Assembly (NCBI GenBank): GCA_002309585.1 | Contig: DBXN01000034.1 | Coordinates: 1 to 11,696 of the forward strand | Direction of reading: 5' to 3' | Origin: Verrucomicrobia bacterium UBA1211 | GTDB taxonomy: Bacteria; Verrucomicrobiota; Kiritimatiellia; RFP12; UBA1067 | DNA length: 11,696 bases | Shown: piece after piece, positions 1 to 6,326 of the stretch | How the letters are laid out: each line of letters starts with the position of its first letter | How positions within the stretch are numbered: position 1 is the first letter of the stretch | Made by a program: the position numbers and the translations under genes | The notes under the pieces: model-generated | What the model saw: only the letters and a program-made list of their open reading frames with translations | Databases searched by the model: none | Told to the model about the DNA's origin: nothing

Positions 1-120
1 TTTCGTTTAAATGTGATTCTGTTTTTCTCATGTTGTGAAGCCAGTATGGCATATTCCGGGCATAAAGGCAAACGGAAGTTCGGAGTGCGGGCGGTTTTCA
101 CCCATGCCGTCTGGGATTGG

Positions 121-188
121 AAAACAACCCGCTCAACTGGTAGAGATGCGCGGGCGGGTTAGCCCGCGCGGACAAGAAAAGTTGTTTT
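121..188. repeat. Nested inverted repeat (two-level hairpin)
   Basis: An outer arm AAAACAAC (121-128) is exactly complementary to GTTGTTTT (181-188). Inside it a perfect 8-bp GC stem, GCGCGGGC (148-155) with GCCCGCGC (162-169), closes a six-base loop GGGTTA. A second partial partner for the left arm, GTTGTTTCCAA (194-204), matches TTGGAAAACAAC (117-128) with a one-base indel. The GC stem is not directly followed by a T-run on either strand, so this is not a classic intrinsic terminator. It could be a small structured RNA, a leftover repeat unit, or a weak terminator of an upstream gene. The pairing is seen directly; any function is unknown. Confidence 0.4.
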
Positions 189-239
189 AAACAGTTGTTT
201 CCAACCATCATGAACGCGACGGTGAATCGCGCGGATGCG

Positions 240-258
240 CCCGTGACTGTCCCGTGAC
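240..258. promoter_or_regulatory. Direct repeat CCCGTGAC, 11-bp period
   Basis: CCCGTGAC occurs at 240-247 and again at 251-258, a spacing of one helical turn. The second copy is also part of an 11-base interrupted palindrome, CCCGT-G-ACGGG (251-261). The pair ends 22 bases before the candidate -35 box at 281. That position would suit an activator or the adjacent XRE-cupin regulator, but binding is inference only. Confidence 0.3.
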
Positions 259-280
259 GGGCATCGCCTCAATTCGCAAA

Positions 281-309
281 TTGACAAATCCCGCCGCAGT
301 ATGGTTAAT
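281..309 (+). promoter_or_regulatory. Candidate sigma70-type promoter of the regulator operon
   Basis: A perfect -35 hexamer TTGACA (281-286) is followed after 17 bases by GTTAAT (304-309), which matches TATAAT at four of six positions. The area around it is locally A/T-rich. Transcription from here would give a 5' leader of roughly 65-70 bases before the ATG at 384 and would carry the palindrome at 344-356 in the transcript. Confidence 0.5.
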
Positions 310-343
310 TAATGTTTTTCTAAACACCCGCGTCAGGGTCCGA

Positions 344-356
344 CACCGGGCCGGTG
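344..356. promoter_or_regulatory. Palindrome CACCGG-G-CCGGTG, possible operator
   Basis: Two perfect 6-base arms are separated by a single base. The element lies between the predicted transcription start and the AAGGA ribosome binding site of the XRE-cupin gene, 27 bases before its ATG. XRE-family proteins usually bind short dyads near their own promoters, so autoregulation is a reasonable guess. In RNA the same bases could form a short GC hairpin. No second copy was noticed upstream of the other genes here. Confidence 0.3.
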
Positions 357-383
357 CGGGATAACGAAATAAGGACACGATCC

Positions 384-935
384 ATGAACAACCAGCGAGA
401 AGCCATTGCCGAGCGGATCCGCGGACTGCGGGACGCTTCCGACGTGTCGGAAGCGGATGTCGCGCAGCGGACCGGCATCACGATTGAGACCTACCGGAAA
501 TATGAGACGGGCATTCTGGATGTCCCGATGAGCTACATTACCATTCTCGCCGCGTTCTACCATGTGGATCCGACGGTCATCCTCACCGGAAGCGACGCCC
601 ACGCCAAGGCCTTTCACCTGACCCGGAAAGGGACCGGCGCCATCATCGAGCGGCGGAATGTCTACCAGTACGAGGCGCTGGGGACCCGTTTCGCGAACCG
701 CGTCATGGAACCCTTCATCGTGACGGTCGAACCCTCGCTGCGCGACATGCACCTGAACACCCACCCCGGCCAGGAGTTCAATTACGTCATCTCCGGGAAA
801 CTGAAACTCTCCATCGACGGCCACATCGTCGAGCTCGATCCGGGCGACAGCATCTACTTTGACGCCATGAAGCCCCACGGCATGCAGACGGTCGGCGACG
901 CGCCGGCCAAGTTTCTCGCCGTCATCACCGCGTAA
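384..935 (+). CDS. XRE-family transcriptional regulator with C-terminal cupin sensor domain
   Basis: This is a 183-residue protein with an N-terminal helix-turn-helix of the XRE/HTH_3 type (about residues 7-63, core VAQRTGITIETYRKYETG) and a C-terminal cupin_2 barrel (about 108-183). Cupin motif 1 shows H127, G129, Q130 and E131 (HPGQEFNYVISGK), and motif 2 shows LDPGDS (151-156) and P164-H165-G166. H127, E131 and H165 are candidate metal or ligand contacts. Such proteins act in the cytoplasm as DNA-binding switches whose cupin binds a small effector. The start at 384 is preferred because AAGGA (371-375) sits 8 bases upstream; an in-frame GTG at 354 lies inside the palindrome and has no such site. 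It is followed after 30 bases by an acyl-CoA synthetase, a pairing I know from anaerobes, which suggests it regulates that enzyme. The effector is unknown. Confidence 0.9.
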   Translation: MNNQREAIAERIRGLRDASDVSEADVAQRTGITIETYRKYETGILDVPMSYITILAAFYHVDPTVILTGSDAHAKAFHLTRKGTGAIIERRNVYQYEALGTRFANRVMEPFIVTVEPSLRDMHLNTHPGQEFNYVISGKLKLSIDGHIVELDPGDSIYFDAMKPHGMQTVGDAPAKFLAVITA

Positions 936-965
936 TCCCATCTTTTTCCGAAAGGACACCTTTTT

Positions 966-2642
966 ATGTCATGCCGCTGGTTGAACCGGGAGACCTTCAC
1001 CTCCCATGAGGATTTTCTTCAGAACTGTAAAATCCTCGCGCCGGAAACCTTCAACTTCGCCTTTGACGTCGTGGACACCATCGCCGCCGAAGACCCCAAC
1101 CGCCGCGCGCTCGTCTGGTGCAACGACGCGGGCGAGGAGCACATCTTCACCATGGCCGACGTCTCGCGTGAGAGCCGCCGCGCCGCGAACGTCTTCCTTT
1201 CGCTCGGCATCCGCCGGGGCGACACCGTGATGCTGATCCTGCGGCGCAGGTACGAGTACTGGTTCGCCCTCGTGGGTCTGGCGCGCATCGGCGCGATCGC
1301 CATCCCGGCGACGAACCTGCTGATGAAGAAGGACATCGTCTACCGGGTGAAGGCCGCCAGCGTGAAGATGATCCTCTGCATCAACGAACCCTCCATCCGC
1401 AAGGCGGTCGAGGAGGCCGAGGCGGAGGTCGCCACCCCGCCGATCAAAGCCCTGGCGCCGGGCGGCGGGGAGAACGGCTGGCTCGATTTCGACGCGCTGC
1501 GCGCGGCGGCGTCCGACACGGTCGATCCGGCATACGAATTCCGCGTGGCGACGCGCGACGACATCATGCTCCTCTACTTCACCTCCGGCACCACCGGTCA
1601 GCCGAAGATGGTCGCGCACAACTTCTATTATCCCCTCGGCCATATCGTCACCGCCAAATTCTGGCAATGCGTGGTCGAGGGCGGGCTGCATCTGACCGTC
1701 GCGGAGACGGGCTGGGGCAAGGCCGCCTGGGGCAAGATCTACGGACAGTGGATGTGCGGCACGGCCGTGATGGTCTACGACATGGACCGGTTCCACGCCA
1801 AAAACCTGCTGGAGGTCATGCAGAAATACGGCGTCACCACATTCTGCGCCCCCCCGACCATCTACCGCTATTTCATCAAAGAGGACCTGAAGGCCTACGA
1901 CTTCTCGAAGATCGTCCATTGCGGCACCGCCGGCGAACCGCTGAACCCGGAGGTCTTCCAGCAGTTCTACGAGGCGACCGGCCTCAAACTCCACGAGAGC
2001 TTCGGGCAGACGGAACTGACCGTCACCGCCGGCACCTTCCCGTGGATGGAGCCGAAACCCGGCTCGATGGGCAAGGCGTCGCTCGATTACGACCTGGACC
2101 TGCTCGACCCCGACGGCCGTTCCTGCGAGGTCGGCGAAGAGGGCCAGCTGGTTGTCCGGACCAACCGCGTCAAGCCGTACGGAATGTTCGTGGGGTACCA
2201 TCTGGACCCGGAACTCACGCGCAAGATGTGGCATGACGACGTTTACTACACCGGCGACCTGGCGTGGCGCGACGAGCAGGGTTACTTCTGGTATGTCGGC
2301 CGCGCCGATGACGTGATCAAGAGCTCGGGCTACCGGATCGGGCCGTTTGAGGTCGAAAGCGCCCTCATGGAGCATCCCGCCGTGCTGGAGTGCGCGATCA
2401 CCGCCGCGCCCGACCCGGTGCGCGGCCAGATCGTGAAGGCGACCGTCGTGCTGGCCAAGGGCTACACTCCGTCGGACGAGCTGGTCAAGGAACTCCAGAA
2501 CCACGTGAAGCATGTGACGGCGCCCTACAAATACCCGCGTATCGTTGTGTTCGTGGATGAGCTGCCCAAGACCGCCAGCGGGAAGATCCGCCACGCGGTG
2601 ATCCGCCAGCGCGACGCGCAGGGCGGCAATCTGCCGGGGTGA
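966..2642 (+). CDS. AMP-forming acyl-CoA synthetase (medium-chain / acetyl-type, ANL superfamily)
   Basis: The 558-residue product should activate a carboxylic acid with ATP to an acyl-adenylate and transfer it to CoA in the cytoplasm. Adenylation-family motifs appear in the usual order: P-loop TSGTTGQPK (206-214), GTAGEPLNPE (320-329), HESFGQTE (343-350), YTGD (428-431), GRADDVIKSSGYRIG (445-459) and LPKTASGK (533-540), whose K540 is the expected catalytic lysine of the C-terminal lid. The segment AETGWGKAAWGKIYGQW (246-262) resembles the DTGWAK-type signature of medium-chain acyl-CoA synthetases (ACSM/MACS) rather than classical acetyl-CoA synthetase. Length is normal and nothing is missing. 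AAAGGA (951-956) lies 9 bases before the ATG; the same AAGGACAC string precedes the upstream regulator gene. It is second in an operon with an XRE-cupin regulator. The acid is not determinable from sequence; short/medium-chain or branched fatty acids or aromatic acids are all possible. Confidence 0.93.
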   Translation: MSCRWLNRETFTSHEDFLQNCKILAPETFNFAFDVVDTIAAEDPNRRALVWCNDAGEEHIFTMADVSRESRRAANVFLSLGIRRGDTVMLILRRRYEYWFALVGLARIGAIAIPATNLLMKKDIVYRVKAASVKMILCINEPSIRKAVEEAEAEVATPPIKALAPGGGENGWLDFDALRAAASDTVDPAYEFRVATRDDIMLLYFTSGTTGQPKMVAHNFYYPLGHIVTAKFWQCVVEGGLHLTVAETGWGKAAWGKIYGQWMCGTAVMVYDMDRFHAKNLLEVMQKYGVTTFCAPPTIYRYFIKEDLKAYDFSKIVHCGTAGEPLNPEVFQQFYEATGLKLHESFGQTELTVTAGTFPWMEPKPGSMGKASLDYDLDLLDPDGRSCEVGEEGQLVVRTNRVKPYGMFVGYHLDPELTRKMWHDDVYYTGDLAWRDEQGYFWYVGRADDVIKSSGYRIGPFEVESALMEHPAVLECAITAAPDPVRGQIVKATVVLAKGYTPSDELVKELQNHVKHVTAPYKYPRIVVFVDELPKTASGKIRHAVIRQRDAQGGNLPG

Positions 2643-2645
2643 CGT

Positions 2646-4736
2646 GTGGCGATGGACCGGCAGACCTCCCCGATCGTTTGGATGAACAGGTGCGCCGTCT
2701 TTCTCGGCTCGTTTCTCCTGTTTCTTGTCCAGCCGATGCTGGGGCGTACCCTGCTCCCGATGTTCGGCGGCAGCGCCACGATCTGGGGCGTCTGCCTGGC
2801 CGCCTATCAGCTGTTGCTGCTGGGCGGCTATCTCTATGCCCACCAACTCGCGCAACGTCCGCTTCGGACGCAGCGGCGTTTTCACCTCACCGCGCTGCTC
2901 GCGGGGGCGGGATGGCTCGCGGCGGTCACTTTCTGCCGGCCGAGCATAAGCGGCTGGCTCTCCGGCGCGCCGGACCTCCCCTGGATCAAGGCGGCCGCGG
3001 CCGTCCTGCTCTTCGTGGGATTCCCCTACCTGCTCCTCGCGGCGGGCAGCACGCTGGTCCAAAGCTGGGCCGCCCGCACCCAGAGGAACGTCTACTCCCT
3101 CTACGTCTGGTCGAACACCGGTTCCTTTCTTGGGCTTCTCTCCTATCCCTTCATCCTTGAACCGTGGTGCCCGCTGACCACCCAGTGGCTGATCCTGACC
3201 GCCGGCGTGGCGCTCTATATCGCGGCGCTCGCCCTCCTGACGCGAACCTTCCGGCCAACCGCCGCGCCAGACGGGACACCTCCGGCGGAAAGCGGCGGTT
3301 CCCGTCCGACGGCGGAACGGGGCTGGACGTGGGTCGTCCTCCCCGCCGCCAGTTCCTTCCTCCTGAATGCGGTTGTGGCCCATCTCTTCATGGATGTCAC
3401 GCCGCTGCCGCTCGTCTGGGTCACGATGCTCTCCGCCTTCCTGCTCAGCTATATTCTGGGCTTCTCCCGTTTCGGATACGGTTACCCGAAGACCTGGACG
3501 GTTCTCGCCATCCTCTCGCTCATCGGCGCCGCCTTCGCCAACGGCCGCTGGGGAACCGGCAGCTTCTACCCGAACGCGGCGGCGGGCATCGCCCTGCTCA
3601 TCGCCATCGGCACCTTCCTCCACAGCTGGCTCTATGAGGAGCGGCCCGATCCCGCCAAACTCACCCGCTACTATCTCGCCTCCTCCATCGGCGGCGCCAT
3701 CGGCGGGCTGCTGGCATCCTTCGCGGCGCCGCTCCTTTTCAAGCGGGTCACCGAATATCCCCTCGCCCTCTGCGCCTGCGCCTTCCTGATCGCTTGCAAA
3801 CTCCCCAAACCGGCGGGATTTCGCGCGACCCGGACGCGGACCGCCCTCTGGTGTCTGGCGGCGGCGGGCCTCTGCCTCGCCCTCATCTCCGCCACGGCGC
3901 GCCGGACCGGTTCCCGCGTCCTCTACCGCGCCCGCAATTTCTACGGGACGCTCTCCGTCACCAAAACGGTCGAGGTCATTGAGAAACGCCCCGCCCAAGT
4001 CGCCTATCTCTGGTATGGCCAAACCACGCACGGCATGCAGGTGACCACCGAGCCGATGCGTTACCAGCCCCTCTCCTACTACACACCGGCCGGCGGCGGC
4101 GCCGCCGTCCTCTCCCACCCCAACTACCAGCAGGGGAAGGAGAAGCCGATGACCGTCGGGATTGTCGGCCTCGGCGCCGGCGTACTGGCCGCCTATGGCC
4201 GCGAAGGCGATCTCTACCGCTTTTTCGAGATCAACCCCCTGGTCACCGAAGTCGCCTGCAACCGGAACCTTTTCACCTATCTTCTGGACTCCGACGCGAA
4301 GATCGACCTCGTGCCGGGAGACGCCAGAAACATGCTCGCCAAAGAGTCGGCCGCCAACGATCCCCTCTACGATGTCCTCTACATCGACGCCTACAACGGC
4401 GACGCCGTCCCCTACCACCTGATCACCGAAGAGGCGTTCCGCATCTACGTCTCGCGCCTCGCGCAGGATGGGATCCTGGCCGTCCATGTCAGCAACTGGC
4501 ACATCGACCTGCTTCCCCTCTGCAAGAGCATGGCGAACAAGCTGAACCTCTACACCTACGGCACCATCAGCGTGGAGGAACAGCGCTACATCGCAGGATG
4601 CATCTGGGTCTACATGACCCGCAAACCGCTGAAATACATCACGACCCAAGCCGCCCACCCCATCGATTGGATGACCATCCGACCCTTCCCCGTCCCGACA
4701 GACGAGAAAGGCAGCCTCCTGCCCCTGATACGCTAG
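2646..4736 (+). CDS. Membrane-anchored spermidine synthase-like protein (fused multi-TM and SAM-binding aminopropyltransferase fold)
   Basis: The 696-residue protein has two halves. Residues about 11-420 are very hydrophobic with roughly ten or more likely membrane spans (for example 14-34, 45-65, 82-98, 113-134, 180-199, 228-248, 256-273, 284-299, 310-329, 344-364, 397-416). Residues about 430-665 form a Rossmann methyltransferase-like domain of the spermidine synthase family: YGQTTHGMQ (457-465), glycine motif GIVGLGAGVLAAYG (505-518), acidic FFEINP (526-531), PGDAR (557-561) and YDVLYIDAYNGDAVPYHL (575-592). Proteins of this build are usually annotated 'fused MFS/spermidine synthase'; their substrate is generally unknown, and true spermidine synthesis is doubtful. 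The start is GTG 2646, with GGGG (2636-2639) six bases before it; ATG 2652 is an in-frame alternative. Only 3 bases separate it from the acyl-CoA synthetase stop, so translational coupling is likely. Confidence 0.88.
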   Translation: MAMDRQTSPIVWMNRCAVFLGSFLLFLVQPMLGRTLLPMFGGSATIWGVCLAAYQLLLLGGYLYAHQLAQRPLRTQRRFHLTALLAGAGWLAAVTFCRPSISGWLSGAPDLPWIKAAAAVLLFVGFPYLLLAAGSTLVQSWAARTQRNVYSLYVWSNTGSFLGLLSYPFILEPWCPLTTQWLILTAGVALYIAALALLTRTFRPTAAPDGTPPAESGGSRPTAERGWTWVVLPAASSFLLNAVVAHLFMDVTPLPLVWVTMLSAFLLSYILGFSRFGYGYPKTWTVLAILSLIGAAFANGRWGTGSFYPNAAAGIALLIAIGTFLHSWLYEERPDPAKLTRYYLASSIGGAIGGLLASFAAPLLFKRVTEYPLALCACAFLIACKLPKPAGFRATRTRTALWCLAAAGLCLALISATARRTGSRVLYRARNFYGTLSVTKTVEVIEKRPAQVAYLWYGQTTHGMQVTTEPMRYQPLSYYTPAGGGAAVLSHPNYQQGKEKPMTVGIVGLGAGVLAAYGREGDLYRFFEINPLVTEVACNRNLFTYLLDSDAKIDLVPGDARNMLAKESAANDPLYDVLYIDAYNGDAVPYHLITEEAFRIYVSRLAQDGILAVHVSNWHIDLLPLCKSMANKLNLYTYGTISVEEQRYIAGCIWVYMTRKPLKYITTQAAHPIDWMTIRPFPVPTDEKGSLLPLIR

Positions 4737-4776
4737 CAAAGAGGGTTGAGCGTTGAGAAGTGTTCATTGTTCAGTG

Positions 4777-4798
4777 GTCAATGACGGCAGTCGTTGAC
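4777..4798. promoter_or_regulatory. Inverted repeat GTCAATGAC / GTCGTTGAC
   Basis: Arms of 9 bases (4777-4785 and 4790-4798) pair with one mismatch in DNA (a wobble pair in RNA) around a 4-base centre GGCA. The element lies between the membrane protein gene and the candidate promoter of the next operon, ending 7 bases before that promoter's -35 box. No T-run follows, so it is a poor terminator candidate; an operator is possible. A short direct repeat of GTTGAG (4745-4750 and 4752-4757) lies just upstream. Confidence 0.3.
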
Positions 4799-4805
4799 GT
4801 TACAG

Positions 4806-4835
4806 TTGCCCGGCGCGGAGGGAAAATGGTACAAT
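4806..4835 (+). promoter_or_regulatory. Candidate sigma70-type promoter of the AmmeMemoRadiSam operon
   Basis: TTGCCC (4806-4811, four of six matches to TTGACA) and TACAAT (4830-4835, five of six matches to TATAAT) are separated by 18 bases. The gap before the MEMO gene and the promoter itself argue that this operon is transcribed independently of the upstream acyl-CoA synthetase operon. The predicted leader is about 45 bases and carries a strong AGAGGAG ribosome binding site (4872-4878). Confidence 0.55.
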
Positions 4836-4886
4836 GCCGGATGAAGATGTGAAAGAACCGTCGCTAGGCGAAGAGGAGACTGATGG

Positions 4887-6326
4887 ATGAAGACCCTGCA
4901 AAGCACGTTGGCGGGAAGCTGGTATCCCGGTTCGGAACGCGAAATCCGCGCGATGGCGGAAGCGTGGGAGAAGTCGAAGACGCCCGATGAGGCGGAAGCC
5001 CCATCCAAGACGAACGCGCTGCTCCTGCCCCATGCGGGATGGGCCTATTCGGGCGAGACGGCCTGGCGGGCCGTCCGCGCCGTCCGGGGCGCCGCGTTCA
5101 AACGGGTCATCATCCTCGCCCCCAGCCACCGGGTCTGGTTTGAGAACCGGCTTGTCGCGCCGGAATCCGACGCCGTGGCGACCCCGCTCGGCACCCTGCT
5201 CATCGACCGCGACTGGCTGGACCGCCTCGCGCTGCGCGCGCCGGTCTCCCGCAGCGACCGGATCCATGCGGGCGAACACGCAGCCCAGATCGAGTATCCG
5301 CTCCTGCAACTCGCGCTTGACGGTCTCTTCTCGGTCGTCCCGCTCATTCTCGGCGATTTCGGTCCCGAACAACTCGCGATGTCCGCACGGGCGCTGGCCT
5401 CGCTCATGGATGACAAAACCCTCTTGGTTATCTCGTCCGACTTCACGCACTACGGCCGGGATTTCGACTACTCCCCCTATGGCGTCAAGGGTGACGCCAC
5501 CGTGCGGGAGAAGGTCGCGGCGACCGATCAGGAGGCCTTCGACCGCATCGCGGCCTGCGATCCGGACGGGTTCCGCGCGACCGTCAAGCGCTCAGGGGCC
5601 ACCATCTGCGGCCGCATCGCCATCGAACTGGCCCTCCGCGCCTTTCCCGCCCGCACGCCGTTCGTCCGCCAGCGTTACGCCACCTCCGGCGATGCGGAGA
5701 AGGATTTCACCCGGTTTGTCTGCTACACCGCCGCGACAGGCCATGTCGCGTGGCCGCCGCCGGAAACCGGCGCGCTCTCGGCCGAAGACCGCGCCTTCCT
5801 GCTCCGCGTCGCCCGCGAGTCCGTTGAACACGCCGTCCGGACCGGCAAGCCCTTCCCCGCGAACCGGTTCTCCGACGCCGCGCCGGCCGCCACCCGCGCG
5901 AAGATGGGCGCGTTCGTGACGCTCAACGAAAAGCGGAACAGCGCCCTGCGCGGCTGCATCGGCGAGATTCTGCCCATGCGGCCGCTGGTCGAGGCGGTGA
6001 CCGCCCGCGCGGCGGACGCGGCCCTTCATGACCCGCGTTTCAACCGCGTCACACCGGATGAGCTGGCCGGGCTCCGCGTCGAGGTCTCGGCGCTCACCCC
6101 TCCCAAGCCCGTCGCCTCCTGGCGCGACATCGTTCTCGGCCGAGACGGCATGACGCTGGAGAAAGAGGGCTGTTTCGCCGTCTTCCTGCCGCAAGTCGCT
6201 CCCGAACAGGGATGGGACATCGCCACAACCCTTTCCCATCTCGCGCGGAAGGCGGGTCTCGCCTCTGATGCCTGGCGCGAAGGCGCATCGTTTGAAACCT
6301 TCCAGGCGGATGTCTTCCATGAGTGA
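4887..6326 (+). CDS. amrB: AmmeMemoRadiSam system protein B-A fusion (MEMO1 domain fused to AMMECR1 domain)
   Basis: This 479-residue protein joins two families that are separate proteins in humans. Residues about 5-285 are a MEMO1-like domain (related to extradiol dioxygenases): LPHAGWAYSG with H49, APSH with H81, SSDFTHYG with D185 and H188, and ATICGR with C241. These match the MEMO1 metal-site residues that I recall as H49, H81 and C244 in the human protein. Residues about 295-479 are an AMMECR1 domain with its hallmark LRGCIG (354-359), preceded by GAFVTL and followed by HDPRFNRV and a GWD segment. No signal peptide or membrane span is visible, so it is probably cytoplasmic. The start at 4887 has AGAGGAG 8 bases upstream; the ATG at 4883 is out of frame. 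The stop overlaps the radical SAM gene by 8 bases, and the two form one functional unit. The biochemical role of the system was not established to my knowledge. Confidence 0.93.
   Translation: MKTLQSTLAGSWYPGSEREIRAMAEAWEKSKTPDEAEAPSKTNALLLPHAGWAYSGETAWRAVRAVRGAAFKRVIILAPSHRVWFENRLVAPESDAVATPLGTLLIDRDWLDRLALRAPVSRSDRIHAGEHAAQIEYPLLQLALDGLFSVVPLILGDFGPEQLAMSARALASLMDDKTLLVISSDFTHYGRDFDYSPYGVKGDATVREKVAATDQEAFDRIAACDPDGFRATVKRSGATICGRIAIELALRAFPARTPFVRQRYATSGDAEKDFTRFVCYTAATGHVAWPPPETGALSAEDRAFLLRVARESVEHAVRTGKPFPANRFSDAAPAATRAKMGAFVTLNEKRNSALRGCIGEILPMRPLVEAVTARAADAALHDPRFNRVTPDELAGLRVEVSALTPPKPVASWRDIVLGRDGMTLEKEGCFAVFLPQVAPEQGWDIATTLSHLARKAGLASDAWREGASFETFQADVFHE

Larger units (their letters stand above)
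1..383. other. Non-coding region upstream of the first operon
   Basis: No credible gene is visible here: the frames are short and lack ribosome binding sites. The stretch is richer in A/T than the rest of the window, especially at 1-60 and 275-325. In order it holds a nested inverted repeat (121-188, with a further partial arm at 194-204), a small hairpin with arms CGCGA (215-219) and TCGCG (227-231), a direct repeat of CCCGTGAC (240-247 and 251-258), a candidate promoter (281-309) and a palindrome (344-356). The end of any upstream gene lies outside the window. Confidence 0.7.

Noticed and set aside
131..169. A tRNA-like D-arm string GCTCAACTGGTAGAG followed by a GC stem
   Set aside because: The D stem has only three good pairs, the following stem has a 6-base rather than 7-base loop, and there is no acceptor stem, TA before the D arm or T-arm sequence. 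It may be a chance match or a tRNA remnant but is not a tRNA gene.
148..188. Intrinsic terminator formed by the GC stem and the later TTGTTTT
   Set aside because: Twelve bases separate the stem from the T-rich stretch, too far for a standard intrinsic terminator.
354..383. GTG at 354 as start of the XRE-cupin gene
   Set aside because: It would add ten residues outside the helix-turn-helix fold, overlaps the palindrome and has no ribosome binding site, while ATG 384 has AAGGA at good spacing.
2646..4736. Genuine spermidine synthase
   Set aside because: The soluble domain is related, but the large membrane half and altered catalytic segment do not fit a canonical enzyme, and no polyamine gene such as an adenosylmethionine decarboxylase is nearby.
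969..4739. A 1256-codon open frame on the - strand opposite the acyl-CoA synthetase and membrane protein genes
   Set aside because: It lies antisense to two genes with clear family motifs. Its translation is arginine-, glycine- and glutamate-rich without any recognisable domain, as expected from GC-biased third codon positions removing stops on the other strand.
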